Source: Himantopus leucocephalus (lineage: Eukaryota > Chordata > Aves > Charadriiformes > Recurvirostridae). Taken from it: DNA of 64,000 bases. A model generated the notes under the pieces. The model was given only the letters and a program-made list of their open reading frames with translations, ran no database searches and was not told the origin of the DNA. The stretch covers positions 180,901,255 through 180,965,254 of the forward strand of contig RSEF01000001.1 in NCBI GenBank assembly GCA_003993805.1, given 5' to 3'. Shown piece by piece: positions 1 to 13,800 of this stretch (its first letter is position 1; each line of letters begins with the position of its first letter). The position numbers and the translations under genes are program-made.

Positions 1-3000
1 TTTCTCTCACTAGAAGATGGAGGCCTGACCAACGCTGCCCGACTTGTACAAGTGTTTCCTAGAGTGCAAATGTTTAAGATGGAATGTTAAACAAATATTT
101 TAATTGCTTCTGTAAGCTTATTCATAGCCACTTCAAATCCAAGTTCAGTGGCCTACTATGCCCTCGGTGTGACTTCCCATGTTTAAGTAGCCAGCCGTGT
201 TATACACCAGTGATTTTGCTGCATCTCCTTTTGTAGACCGTAATCTTTACGCAAAGAGGTAAGAACACGGTGTCGAAATATACACAAAAAAGAAAAAAAA
301 TAATCCCTCATTATTCAAGCCAGTAGCAAAGGTAGGGGGAATAACTCCTTTTGGGGCCACAGCAACTACCTAGGCATTCAGGAGCATGTCAGGAGCCAGC
401 ATCTTTCACAGCCCAGTGCTGCGAGTAGTAGGAGTCACCCCCTCTCTTACTAGGCACTGGCTAGAGTTTTCTAGCTCTTCTGGATGTATCTCAAATTGCC
501 AGTTTAAGTGTATTGATGAATAAGGGCCTTCAGATAAAGGTACAAAGGTGTTTCAGATACTATGGAGATAAAAGCCACATATAAGTACTTCAGTAGATTC
601 CTCGTGTTCTTTGTCTGTGGCCGCATTTTTCCCTGTATCCCTTGCCAGAGATAATCCCAGTCATTTTACTCTTTGTGTTCTTTAGTGGTCGTTTACATGC
701 CATCCTCACTACACTTTTTACTCATTTATGTGCTTGCTGTTGCTGGGTTGAGGATAATATTTTCTCAGGCCACAGCTGAAATGCTAATCCATATAGTACT
801 TCTGTCACCTCCAAGGTGGATTATTGTAATTCCTTTCTGGTGTCTACCTGATTGTAAAACTTCGCAAGTTCTGTTTTACATAAAATGCTGTGGCTGACAT
901 GCTTATTCATCTTAAACCGAATTAGCATATCACTCTGGTCTTTTGATCCATGCTATGGCTGCCAGTTAGAGTAGTGCCTCCTTCCTCCACGACCTGGCAC
1001 GCATTGATGCATGATGATGGATTCCGACCACAAGTATTAACACAAGCATATAGTTTAGACAGTAAAATATTGCCTTGCTCCTTTTGCACACTTTAAATTG
1101 CCCTTTTTCTTTGCTTTATATTGCTGTGCTAACACTTCTAATAGCCATGTTTAAGAATAATTAATACGTTCCTAGATATTAGGAATGGGAACAGACTCCT
1201 CAGGCATTCTAGTTGAAATAATGTGGCCTCTACCTGCAGCAAGTCATGCTGTGGAGTGCTCTTCTAAATGACGCTCTTACTAGACAAACAGGACTTTGCT
1301 GTTTTGGTAGTAGTTTGAAGTACTTTTGTGAACTAGCACATAGGAAATACGGGACTATTTAAGCCCATGTCTGCGTGACTTTGTATGGAATGGCGTGGTC
1401 AGGAAAGGAATTCACAAGCAGATTTCCCCAGACTCTATCCCGGGTTTGGAAGTCCTTAGCGATATAGCGAGTGAAGCCCAAATGTCATTTTCCCTGAAAT
1501 GGAAGTATTTCCATGGTGAGTAGTACCACTGAAGCACAACACTATTTCTACTTTATACGTACAAGAAAACAAATATGAATTTTGCTATTGAGAATATAAT
1601 TAACAAACTACTATTATTTGAAGTGAACCTATTTAAGAAAATTTGATGATAAGGGACAAATGGCTCAAAGAGTGTTAGTGGATTCTTTCACACCTGTATA
1701 GCTCATGAAAGTGTTCATCTTGTTCCTGCTTTGGATTACAATCCTCTCTTGAATATATTTGTTTTTCCTTTATGAGTTACAGAAGAATCCCCATGCACTT
1801 GAATAGTGCGTGATGGAGACCCATTTCCTTCATGCCAGAACCCAACTTTGCAGATACTTTGCTTGGAGATTCACCTTGTCTAACTTCACGTTTGCCGTAA
1901 TGAGGTCTGCTACTGAGTGGGTTGCCTTAGGCCTGTTTGTTTGTTGGTGGAGAGATGCATTTTTGGGGCAGTCTGACTTGTTTTAGACTACTGTTACGGA
2001 TAAATCAAATTATATGAATCTGCTAATTATCTAGATTAAATTAGACACAGTCTTTTAATATTGATCAGATGAATTCCATTCTCAGAGGCACAACTACCAT
2101 TATTCACGTGGTATTTTTGCTGAGCGCAGTGGGACTGGTCATATGTATAGATGTTCATAGGCTGAGGACCTTACGCTACAAATGTCTGAAAGTTATCTGA
2201 TTTGGAAAGTGTCGGTAAATCACCCAGTGACTAAAAGACACCAGAGGAAATTCTCAACTATTATTATAATCTGATGGCTATTCAATGCTTTCACCCTACT
2301 TGCTAGTGAATTACACCTATATTAGGCAAGCAAAAGAATAAAGCCCCAAAGCACAGTGCGTATACACATATGCTTATACACAATAAAAATACGTTACCTG
2401 TGTATGTAGTACTATGCGTTTTTTATTCTAGTCTATAGGTTAAAAAAAATTCAACACAGAAGGATGTAGTAACTTGGTATACAGCGTGGGTCACATTCTC
2501 CTTTTCTTACATGAATATGCGCATGAATAATGAGACCCAATTTTTGGCCTTCTCTAGCAGCAAAACTAAAATTAAAGAGAAGAGCTTCTTGAATTCCTTC
2601 CACTATAATGCTGTTCGTCTCAGCAGGCTTTAGAAACTTGCATGATACTAAATCCAACATTTTTATACTTATTTTAGGTATAATTATTTGAAAAAATAAA
2701 GTGAAATATAGCTTAGAAAATAGTAAAATAGATCTGTTACTTAGTAAAACGGTTACATTATCTTGGTTAGCTTGCCCATGCTTCATAAATAGTGAACATT
2801 TAATAGTTACTTTTTGCAAAGAAAATTAAACAATTATGTTTTCTAAGCAAGTACATTTCATGTTACTCAGCTATTAAGTTTTCTCATATACAGTGCTATT
2901 TAATGATGAAAACAGAGGAAGATAAAAAAGATAAGAATCATACATTTAGTAAATCACAGGTTGAAACTCCTGAAATGTCTAACATAAACAGGTATCTCTG

Positions 3001-4550
3001 GTAGGTTATTGTGTGGCATTTCTTAAATAAGCACAAACACATATATATGCTTAAATATACAGCAGATAATTAGATGTCTTTGCACTATTGCATAAAGACT
3101 GCAGTACACTGAAACATCTAATATTTAGCCTGTTTGCCGTAAATATTAAATCTTGATTTATTCATAGATCTACAATGAAATACAAGCATGTATGCACACA
3201 TATGTACCACCAATTACAAAAACTGATATACACAGCGGAATATTCTGATGGGTTGGTCCTCTGTTTATTCTCAAAATTCTTTCCCTCAGGCTCCATTTCT
3301 GCTACTGTGCCATCTCAAGTAGATTTGAATTTGAAAGCGTTCTCTGGTTCTGAATGTTAATGGATGTCATTGCACTATGGCTCTACAAGAAGGAAGACTA
3401 TTACTATCAAATAAAAACACTACAAGTTTTGAAGGAGATGGTTTTTAAGTCACAGCTCTGATAAAAATAAGGCCGCTTTCATTTTTGCACATGAAAACAA
3501 ATTAATCTTGCTGTATAAATAAAGGAAATTTATTTATTTATGCAGAAATAGTACTAAAGTTTGTTTAAATGTGCACAGTAAAGTAATGGGAAGAAATTAT
3601 TATCGATAAGAAATGATAATTCATATTATGTTAACACCCTGAACAAGGTCAAGACCTATTCTGGGTTCTGCATAGAGTGAAAGAAAATCGTTCTGGTGTA
3701 TCTTAAAATTTGACTTATGCTAATAATGAATAAAAAAAAATGAATACCTAGCCAATAATCCATCCTCAGTGAAGATTCAGCTAAACCTTGTAACAGAAAT
3801 TGCTTTTGGTTCAGCCTATTTATTTTAAATCTAGGACTCTCTTATTTAGGATTTTAGAAGGAAGCCATTTTTTATGGAGATTGCAGTGTAATAGATGAAA
3901 TGGTAGCAGTATTAGTTTACATAAGATTTGGTAGAAGGAAGATATCTAAGTTCATGCCAAAAATATCAGCAAGTTGTATGCTATACCATAAATCATTCCG
4001 TACACATTTAAAGCATTCACGTATCCAAATGAAATTTGCTTTAAGTAGTTATTTTCAGAAACCAGTCACTCTGGGAGGATAGCATGTAGGTCATTAATTT
4101 GTTTTTTATTTTCTTTTCTTTCCACCAGTCTTTCAATATTTTTTTTTTTCACTAAATTTGATATTGAAAGGTAATATAAATCATTAAGTACCTTGCATTT
4201 CAAGAGTTTGGGGTCTGGATATTTTAGCCCTTACTTTTATGAACACTTTTTATTCCAACAAACAGGCCTACTGGTGTCTGTCAAATTTTGAATATTGGTA
4301 TCAGTCATTTTAGAAAAGATGTAAGAACTGTGTCTTTGGACCTGGCAAATACGAAAACTAAGCTGTAAGGGAAATTGGTATAAATCAGATTTTCTGGAAG
4401 TTTTCCAAAAGTAGGGGAGGGAAAAACTAGTAAGATTCAGCGTGGTGTTCACTAAGATGAGAGAAGAAACAATGCTATGAGAACTTTGTATGCACCTTGG
4501 CATTCAAATGTAGTGAATTAATGCTAGAATACATAAAATGTTTTGTTCTG
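1..4550. other. A+T-rich non-coding stretch
   Basis: No gene is recognisable here. Open frames are short, occur on both strands and show no protein family motif; the longest, about 120 codons on the minus strand near 2451-2819, is rich in Ile, Leu, Phe and Lys as expected from A+T-rich DNA. AATAAA-type hexamers occur near 2336 and 2382 but no upstream coding exon ties them to a transcript. The stretch could be intergenic, intronic or a long 3' UTR; the sequence alone does not decide. Confidence 0.6.
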
Positions 4551-4559
4551 ATTATTTGC

Positions 4560-5215
4560 TAGTAAAAGCCCGGGCAGCCAATGGTTCAGTTATTTAATAT
4601 ATTAAATAAGAAGTTACGTAAGTATGGTTTTCCAGCTCTCTCTCTCTCCTTGATCTTTGAAGTGTGTCACTCTTTCATTTTGCCATTCAACAGCCTGACA
4701 TGCAAAAGCTTTGTTCAGACAGTTTAATTTAATCACTGCCACTGGTTCAACAAGATGATAAAATCCCCTGTGCTGTACAACATCCAACATCCAGCTCACT
4801 GTTATCTGATACTGTTTGAAGCTCCTCTCATGAATGTGTGCTGATAACACAAGAACTCCAAACATGTCATAAACAATATATTAATACCCTTGATTGAATT
4901 CCATTAGAATAAGAACGAGATGAAGTTTAGGCCGGCCAAGCAGGCCAATGTAATAAAATGTAATTTGGACTAATCTTTCCAAAGAATGCCTCGTGTTTGA
5001 AGCTGACAGTCTCCCATCACAAGCAGAAGTAATTGCTTGTTGAATACACTGGGAACTCCTTTGAATTCTGGCCTTTGTACTTTGTGCACCTTCCAGGTGT
5101 CTCCTGCAGCAGACAATCTCCCCTTTTGTTTCAGCGGAGAGATGGCAGGACTGCAAATAATAAAATAGGCAATGTTTGTTTTAATGAACGGGGGAGGGCC
5201 GGATGGAATTTCTAG
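4560..5215. promoter_or_regulatory. candidate conserved non-coding element
   Basis: This segment has a more balanced base composition than its flanks and lacks the low-complexity runs seen around it. It contains homeodomain-type TAATT cores (for example near 5028), CTGACAG TALE-type sites, a palindromic GGCCGGCC at about 4930 and several CATGCAAA or AATTTAATTTAAT clusters. Both strands carry overlapping frames of 60-90 codons without family resemblance, so it is unlikely to be coding. The look is that of a vertebrate developmental enhancer. This is an inference from composition and motif density; I have no alignment to prove conservation. Confidence 0.3.
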
Positions 5216-5230
5216 AAGCTTAAGACTAGA

Positions 5231-5255
5231 AGGGGCGGGGGAGGGGGGGGGGGGN
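5231..5255 (+). repeat. G-run with quadruplex potential, ends at an N
   Basis: The plus strand has G runs of 4, 5 and 12 separated by single C and A bases, so four G-tracts can be drawn from it. That makes a G-quadruplex plausible. An ambiguous base follows directly at 5255, suggesting the assembler stopped in the run and the true length is unknown. Confidence 0.75.
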
Positions 5256-6767
5256 TGATGTTAATTCAAGTAATCTCTTTCCTTAAGTTGAATCAGGAAG
5301 AGGTAGGAAGGTATTTCAGCCAATGTGTACCTACAGATATGGGAAAGCATATATGTTAATCTCTCTCTGGGACAGATCTTTTCACAGTGGAGGAGCAACA
5401 CCAAAAACTTGTTTAGCCAGAGAATTTAACTGGTTTAAAGTGGAATTTTGAGGGTGTGTAATTTGTTAAATTGATATGGTTTACATATAAAACATTTTCC
5501 TGTGCTTTTACTAATTGCAAGTAATTTCTTGGGTTATTTCAGCAGCAGTAAACTAAAAAATGGCAGCACTATGAATTTGTTATGAATTTGTTATTAATTT
5601 GTTTACTGTAGCAATTAGTACGTTTTACTAAATAACTGCCAGGCACTGACAATATTCTTCCTGCTTTAGAAAACCTATGAAGGCAGGGATTTTTCTTAGA
5701 AATTAAATGTTTGAAGAAAAAAAAAGAAGAGGAGACTGTTTAGAAGAGGAAAGAGCTTTACTTTCTTTTGCCTTTTTTCTGGTTGGTACTGCTTGGTCAC
5801 TTCTAAATCTCAGGAACTCTGGGATAAGGACAACGCAAATACAAGAACAAGGGAAACCGGGTGACTGGGCAGTAAGTGCAAAAGGATCACAAGTTTATCC
5901 ATGGATTGGGTCCGTGAACATTTCTACTGAACTCAACAGCGCTTTAAAATCTGGTCCGGTAAATGTTTTTTTAGTCCTTTTTCTCTAAAAAAATCAGAAT
6001 TACGTCATCATGATTATGTATGGAGACTGTCCCCTGCCCAAGAGACATTTAAATCCAGATGAGAAAGGGTATGTTACCGCTGCAGAAAGCTGAACTTTTC
6101 AATTTCACTGTGGACTTTTGCCTTTTAGATATCAGACTGCTGCCACAGGACCTCTACCTTGCAGCCCATATACAGAATTTTCGTTCTGCTGCTTGCAGAA
6201 CTATTCTTTCACGTGCATGCGGTGCATGCTGTTCCAAATCCACCTCTGCTCTGAAAAGATAGGTTGGTACCATTTCCCCATTCAGACATTATTTTTTCTA
6301 CCATTTACTGAGCTCTGTTATGTGACCACCAATATATCAACTGAGACTACTGAGATTGCTCTTGTGAAAATACTTGACCTAACCAACAAAATTCAAAAGC
6401 ATCTCAACACCTTGAAACTCTACTTCCTCTTAGCAGTTTGTACAGGTTGAGTAAATTAACTTATTTTTCTCTCTCCCTCTCCCATAACTGAGGAGATGCA
6501 ATATTGTCTTTGGCAGAAGAATAGTTCCAAGGTTGTTCTGTTTGTCTCAGTAAATACATGTAGTTCTTAGCACTTCATGACAGCACTTTCACCATTTTCT
6601 ATTCCCTTTCCAAGAGGTTGCAAAATACAGCTACTCGAGGAAGGGAATTAATTAAGCTGCGATCTTAATTTGGAGCAATTTAAAATAAATACAGCTGGCA
6701 TTGCACGCAGATAAACTCTGATTATGACAGAATTGTTTTCTGTAATATCTCGGCTTCTTTTAGGCTA
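5256..6767. other. non-coding stretch with a short 11-bp tandem repeat
   Basis: No gene supported. A three-unit tandem of an ATGAATTTGTT-like 11-mer lies at 5571-5603, the third unit differing by one base. Frames of 93 and 110 codons on the plus strand (5707-5988 and 6118-6450) overlap other frames and show no motif; I take them as chance. Confidence 0.55.
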
Positions 6768-6900
6768 GAATCTGCAAACACATATGCTTAACTTAAAATC
6801 TGTGAAATCAGCTGCACCTCGCTGAGTTCAGTGGAGCTGTTTGGAGGAAGCAAATGCTTGGGGGAAGCAAGTGTAAAGTGTTTGCTGGATTAAGACTTTC
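6768..6900 (+). repeat. ancient amniote interspersed repeat fragment
   Basis: The text runs through a series of phrases typical of an old repeat widespread in turtles, crocodilians and birds: a 'CTGCAAACACATATGCTTAACTT' type block (abbreviated here), a TTCAGTGGAGCT block, and a final AAGTGTTTGCTGGATTAAG block. The order of the blocks matches what I recall of the element. I cannot name the family with certainty. A second relic of similar type lies at 16205-16320. Confidence 0.45.
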
Positions 6901-9620
6901 AGCTCTGCATTTTGGGTGCTTGTGATATGCGCAACATACATCAACAGCCATTAAAATATGTTTCAGGGAAGAATTCTAGAGATTGATTGTTTCTTCAAAA
7001 ATGACTCCAAAAATCAATCAGAACGGTTTTAGAAATATGCCTACTATGCACCAAGATTTAGTTTTCTTTCTTTTTAACAAAATTTATCAATCCATTAAAG
7101 AGGAGACAAGTAAACAAAAAATGAATTGTCATTCGTGTTATTTTATTAGTGTCACATGAGATTACAGCGTATTATTGACTTTAAGAACATTTTACCGAAG
7201 GAGACTTGTTTTAACATGCACAAATCAGGATCAATACTGGATATGCGTTAATTTTCATAAAAAGCTACAAGGCAATTTTTTTGTTTACAAATCCCATGAT
7301 TATACTTATAGTTCTATAAAAAAAATTATCATTGTGACCAAATGAGGACCTAGCTAAGATTTAATTATTAAAAAATGGATTATTATTTGCATTGTTGCCT
7401 ACTTTCCCAGGTGTATTATTTACTGACCAAACGTAATTTATGTGTTCACCCGGTTATAGAGTGAAGTTAGATCGCCTGCGCAATTTTTGCTGACTTTGCT
7501 GCCTTAGCTTGCTTTATCAATTCCTTTTTTTCCCCCCTTTTTTCATTAGAGATCACATATAGTTTAAGAGCTGTAATCTGAAACCTTACAGCTCTAGTGG
7601 ATACTTAAAAGACTCATTGATACACTTTGAAACCTAGTCAATTGAACAGCATTAGCAGCAGCAGCATCTAGCCATTAGGCTATTAGGATCATTTGCCGAG
7701 GCACTAAAATTAAATATAGGGACTCTAGCAATTCCCCAATTATATTGTGTTAGTATAATGGCAGTGAAAAGGATATTATTTTAGTCAGCTCAGTGCCACT
7801 ATTGCAGGAATCAAGATGCTTTCCATTTTCTGGATGTAGTTATGTGTTGGCCAGGAGACTTTGACATTCATTTAATTCCCTTTGCAGGCAGAATAGATCA
7901 ACACCATGGACAAGATTCAAATCCTGCTAGTCAATGGCAGCTTCTCACAGGCCCCGTATTTAATAATATTTTTATAGGGTTTTTTTCAGCATTTAAAACG
8001 ATACATGGAGGTTAAAATACCATCTAGAAAAAGATTAATATTGAGGAGGCGTAGTAAATGGTGCAGCGTCAAGGGAAGGAAATTCTTTGCCACTGTTAGC
8101 TGGCTCCTACAGCTGTGACCCTTTTGGTTCAGCTTCCCACATGAAGCTTGTGTCTTCACAGATCCCTGGAGAGACGGCTTCCAGGGAAAAGAAAGAATCT
8201 AATCCAAAACCACAAAAAAGAAAGATAAGGGAAGTTCTGGTGTAGGGCTAGCAGTTTCATCCAGTTTGAATTGTGTGCAATCCTCTGTTGCAGTAAGAGA
8301 AGTTCAGTCATTATGGGTTACTTTTATTTCCCAATATACACCGAAGCCAAGTTGTACTAAAATTGAGTGGTGATAATAGCAATATAAGAATGACTGTATT
8401 GCGCTGAAGCAGAAATCCCATTAGCCCAGTTCCAACAGAGCCAACAGCAAGTGCCTAGAGAAGTACATGCGGTGATATGTGCCCAGCACACCTTTCAGTG
8501 ATTTACAGCCCAGAGACTTTTGGACATAACAGTCATGTTTTTATACTTGATAGACTTTCACTTTTTCTTCATTAGTTTGTCCATTTGCTTTTCGAAGCCA
8601 TGTAACCATTAAGCATCCACAAAATTCTTGTGGTTAAGTGTTCTGCAATTTAACTGTGAATGATGAGAAAAAAATTGTCCTTTGTTTGACAGTGTGATCT
8701 GCTAATTTCATTTAAGGTTCTTTCTGTCTTTTATTAAGAAGAACAGTGTGGGACTGCTTTATTTCTCCATGCCACTCCGGAATTATAGACCCTGTTGCGT
8801 ATGTCTTCACTGCTGAAGGATCCTAGTTTATTTAGCTGTTCTTTGCATGGGAACTTTTCTATACCTTCTTATATTTGTTATTCTTCCCTTTCTTTAGTGC
8901 TATTTTGACACTGAGGTCCAGAACTACATGTACTATTCAGGATATGCATCTATCAGTGTCCTAACAATGTTTCGGTTTTGTTCTTTCCATGCTACAGCTC
9001 ATGAGTCCAGAAGACTGTTACAAAACTGGATCATGACCACAACAGTGCTATTAGTAATGTCTAACATGTATTTATCTGAGCGGGAGATCACACTTTCATA
9101 TCTGTAGTATTGGATTTAGATACTTACCGCTATATTAACAGATTTTTTTTCACCAACTGTTCCTGAACTAAGAGAGAATGCTAGTTTAGACTTGGTTTCA
9201 GTAAAAAATTAAAACATCATAGAAGAGCTGGTCTTGAATCAAACAATCACAATTTGATTCAAATTTAATTCTGTGGAAGGAAAAGCTGAAGTATATCTGT
9301 AGCTGGGTATCTTAATTTAAAAAAAAAGGAATCTTGAATAATCTCAAGTAAGATAATGAAGTCAGCTACATATGGATTCAGGCAATCAAATCTAAAGGAG
9401 ACCTGGAATTTCCTTTTGTTAAAAATACAGGAATTGTCCGGAGTTTGTACACAAAGGACAAGGGGAGACATGTAGGAAAATACCCCAATCCGACAGGAAA
9501 GATTAGATATCTTTGAAAGAATTTTAGGGACAAGCAGAAACTGCAAGTGATGGGTAAAATAAATTTTCAAGGAAAGAAACACAGAACGAAAGTGAATTCT
9601 GAAATTGTGGGAGCCATATT
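6901..9620. other. A+T-rich non-coding stretch
   Basis: No gene, RNA or recognisable repeat can be supported. The part around 7590-7880 has moderate complexity and few homopolymers and could be conserved non-coding sequence, but this is only an impression. A 105-codon minus-strand frame at 9265-9582 has no family resemblance. Confidence 0.5.
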
Positions 9621-10060
9621 CCCAGTAGCAAGTACCTACACGTGGGATAGCAGAAAGCTGGACTTAACTCCTGTCACTCCTTCTATTTCTGTTTCCCTTA
9701 CTAGCGCTGTCATTCCTACTTTTCTCTAATGCTGCTTCCGTACTGCTTTACGTCTCTGTGGCACTGTTTCTGTGTTTATTTTCAACGCTCATCCAGGTTA
9801 GGACCGTTACTGAATTTTGGCAAGGAGTTAACTTTCTTCTTTCAATCCAAAATAATTCCTTTGCCATCTTGTAGTTCTGCATCTTTTCATTCTTCGTCCT
9901 ATCCTTTGTCACGACCTTAATTCAATAGCTTAAGAAAATGTCCTCTTCTTTTGTCCCACTTTGGTCTCTGTCATGTCGCCCTGTTGGTTACAATTACTTT
10001 CTACATTATTACTGTAGTCAACAACTATTCTGATTCTGGTATTTTGTATAAAAAAATCTC
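9620..10060. other. pyrimidine-biased stretch, possible LINE debris
   Basis: The plus strand is unusually rich in CTT, TCT and CTG words over about 440 bases, with two adjoining 60-codon frames. Such pyrimidine bias is typical of the coding strand of decayed L2-clade LINE ORF2 in amniotes, but I could not line up any diagnostic block. It is therefore left unassigned. Confidence 0.2.
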
Positions 10061-10549
10061 TTGCCTCTTTTGTAAAGCACAGTTACCCAGAACATGATGG
10101 TCTCTAAACGCAACTTTAATTTCTAACCTTCCCTTCCTCAAAACACTTGAGAAAATACAATTTTCTCACCTGAGCAGTCATTTCTCAAAACAGCATTAAA
10201 AAAAACAAAAAAGAAAAAGGCAGCTTTCAGTAGGTTTTTAGTGGGGAAGTCCTGGAGAAAGAGCAAGGAGAAAGGGGAGGCCTGAGATAGTGAGGTGACC
10301 CCGGATAAGAAGGTACCCCCCTTCCCAGTGTACCTGCACTTGAAACTGGGCACAGGCTGAGCAGCTGAGTGAGGAGGTGCAGGAGTTACAGCAGGGTCTA
10401 AACCCAGTCTAATGTTTTTTAAAGGGAACTTTACTATTCAAGCAACAACAACAAAAATACAGATTTTGACCTTGGTTCTTCTAGCACATTTTTGTCACTT
10501 TTCATGGCACTTTTTGAAAAAGGACTCTTCTCATTACTAAAATAATGGG

Positions 10550-10830
10550 TTGCTTTTCCAGCCATTTGAGAGCAAGTCATTACTTTTACTTTGCATTTAC
10601 ACTACATTACAGCTTGACGCTACTTAATATTTTGATCTGTCCTGAGACTGTGAATGGAAACGGTGGATGGGAAAGCCATGAGGCAAGTTGAAATGCCGTT
10701 CTGCTGCGGTGTGGATAAGCAGTATGCTTTCTCTTGTTTGAAAATTTACAACGGCTCTGAGTTTTCATGAATTATGTAATCAACCTGTGGAGCAAGGAAG
10801 CAATAGAAATGTCTTGATCAATGTTTCTGA
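10550..10830. promoter_or_regulatory. possible conserved non-coding element
   Basis: About 280 bases of balanced, non-repetitive sequence with an ATTATGTAAT (C/EBP or PAR-bZIP-like) site near 10770 and ACTTTGCATTTAC and TTACAGC words upstream. No splice-flanked frame is present. The regulatory reading is weak and rests on motif content only. Confidence 0.2.
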
Positions 10831-13800
10831 GTTTAGTGAGGGGTTTTGGAAAAAGAACATGGAGCTATTCTGTCAGGAGAGAAATATTGCCCTTGTAGCA
10901 GACAGCTTTTCATGACATTTTACAGCTTTATTTTTCTTTTCTTCTCCTCCACACTGTAAAAATAATATTTCTTCTTTCAAACACAACTCAAGCACGTTCT
11001 CTAGACAAAAGCTACATTAAAAGCCTTAAAAAGTAAAATGAAAATAAAGTTTAGTTGCTAACGTTGATATACAATGTACAAATTGTTTCTGTCCACCCTT
11101 AATGAGCTTGCCAAATCTTCAAGAGCAACCAATGCAAACCTTGGAATTACGAAATTAGTTTGGAATAGATCAATGTACTGTGGTAACAGCAGTGGATTTT
11201 TCTTCATCAGCAGCAGAATCACATTGCCCATAGCGTTTGCTGGACACAGTGCTTATGAACTAGATTGCTGTTTCACAATCATGCACTATTAACTTTTGCT
11301 ATAAATGTGTTTTTGCCACTTGGTAATTGGATTAAAAAAAAAAAAAAAAGCCGGCAAACCTTTATTGAGGTTTTTGAACCCTACAGAGAATAGTGAGATT
11401 CCCTTCCACTAACTTACAGTGTGGCATACACTGAAATTGATTAAGTGTGCATAGCTACAGCTATAATAATTTTGTAATGAGGTATAAAGCAAGCATAAGA
11501 ATCTACAATGGATATTTTGATTCCATCGTGCCCCAAAGTAAATTGGTACTGAGTCCCAGCCAATCATGCCATCTACTGATAATATTACAATTGCACCAAG
11601 TAGCAAGCTAAAGGCACACTACGTGGCAAAAGAACAGCAGGATGTTGGCAACTTCTGCAATTGGATGTGTATACTTTTTTTTTCTGTTGTGAGATAGTTA
11701 GCATAATATATATATTTTCAATAGAAACCAATAATGTTATTGTAAAAATCTGTTTGCTAGTTGATTTTTGCAGGAGACATTGAAAGAGATTTTGCTGTAC
11801 AATCATGGATAGCAGGAATAGGTACACACACAAAAAGACATCTTAGACAAAAAAAGAAACATTTCAGTGAAATATTTGTGACATTTTCCTACCTTGCTTT
11901 TTGATTAGGTTTATAAAATGTAGGAAAGGCAATATAGAGTTGTGGCTGCAGTATTAGGTTAAAATGTCAGAAGTACCTGTAATTTAATCCCGGTTTCCTA
12001 CTAAGTAACAGCAGTCAAGGTTTACTTCTCTGAAAAACATGAAAAAATGAAAAATTTGTTTTGGTATTATTTTTGTTTTCTCTAAGTCTTAGAAACCAAG
12101 CAACAGGATTCTGAATGTAATCTTATAAAAGGTATTGTGTAACAGTGCTTTATCTGAATCAACGACTCCCTTTTTTATTCTTTTTTGTAGATAGCCTAGT
12201 ACATAGTCTATGTGAACCTGGACTGTGAAAGGAACTTCTGTGTATGGTAGTAAGAGAAATCATAACAATTCAGTGATAGCCTGTTTTCCAGGTATGCAGC
12301 ATTATTTAATAAAGTGCACCAGTGACAAGGTGTCCCGTCCTTAAAAATTCAATCTTAATCAATCTTCTGTGTTGTGTGGAATTGTATTGAGAATTAAATA
12401 CACATTACTGAAGTTAGAACCTAGAATATTCTTATCTCTCTTCAACTGCAACCTTTGATTGTATCTGCACAAGTAATAAACAGGTTTGAGGCTTAAGCAT
12501 AGTCCAGAATCACCCATCTTGTCCACTTCTGTGAAAGAGGAACCAGACCAAGTAGCTCTTGCAGATGATAGCTGGGCACAGTTCTGCATAAGCCAAGGGC
12601 TGTTCTCAGTGAGGAGCAGAGACACGGCTATTTGGTTGAGAGGCAAAGGGATTTTAGCTGTATAGATGCAAACAGTGGCACGCCTCTTGCCTACAGGGCC
12701 AAATAGTTGGTCCTACCCAATGTTATTTACTTTTATGGACGCAATCACGGGTGTTTCTCTTGACTGCTGATAGCAGAAGGGGAGTAATTGCAAGACACAG
12801 CTCTTGCATGGGCACAGCCTGCTAGTGCACTGGTCTTTCAACTGGCTGATGTCAGGTTGAAGTGACTCCAAGGGCAAGATCCCTCTTATGTACCAATATA
12901 TACATCTACACATGACCTAGTCGTCCTGGCTGCTTTTCTACTCAGTAGAGAGAAAGAGGCATTTCTAATGGTGCAAGATACTTATTTCAGGGTGGGATTA
13001 GTCACAACCTTTTTCCTTCTGTTGATTGTACAGACAACTTGCTTGGATACAGCTGTTGAAGAAGGCAGCTGCAAATGTCCAGGTCAAACAAAACCTAGGT
13101 TCAGTCACTCTCCTGCCTTCCTAAGTCCTTGGGCCAACGGAGCTGAACTGGTTTTCAGGCAAAAATGTGATTATCCAAAGTACCTGTGCAGAAATGGATT
13201 CAAGGAGGTTAAGGCTGCAGCTGCCTCCCCCATTAGTAGTTCCTAAAGTGGTACATGTACCGCGGGTCACTTGGTGTGCTAGGGAACCCCCTCCAACCTG
13301 GTCATATCTACATTTGGCTGGGAGCGTATCATCGCGTACAATTGTCATGTAGTGACAGGTCCACCCACAGAAGGGCCCAGAAAATGTGCAACACTACTCC
13401 TTTGGAGAGTCCAGAAAATCTGCTGAGCTGGGAGAGTGCTCCCTGTGTGAATACTTGGCTTCCTTTAGCTGTTACAAGGTGTAAGCACCTGTTCCTCCAC
13501 TGGTCCCAATAGCATGACCTTCTTCGCCCCTATGTAAATAATGGAATAACTGGTTTCGTTTTTCTTTATTCTGAGTATGTATCAGTGCTGGTTCTGTCTT
13601 CAGTCAATTAAATCACGTGCCCAATTGTTGTAGCACACTATTAAATATTAAGAGAAAGGGAAATTAAGTAACACTTCACCCTTCTTAATAATTTATAAGC
13701 CCACCGAACCTTAATGACGAATTTGAGTAGGATGCGATGTGTTAGGCAGATTTAATGCAGTGCAGGATTTACACTTGGCTGCTGCTAAAGCAAGTTAGTG

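Noticed and set aside
11334..11349. A-run as the tail of a processed pseudogene
   Set aside because: No gene-like sequence or target-site duplication upstream of it.
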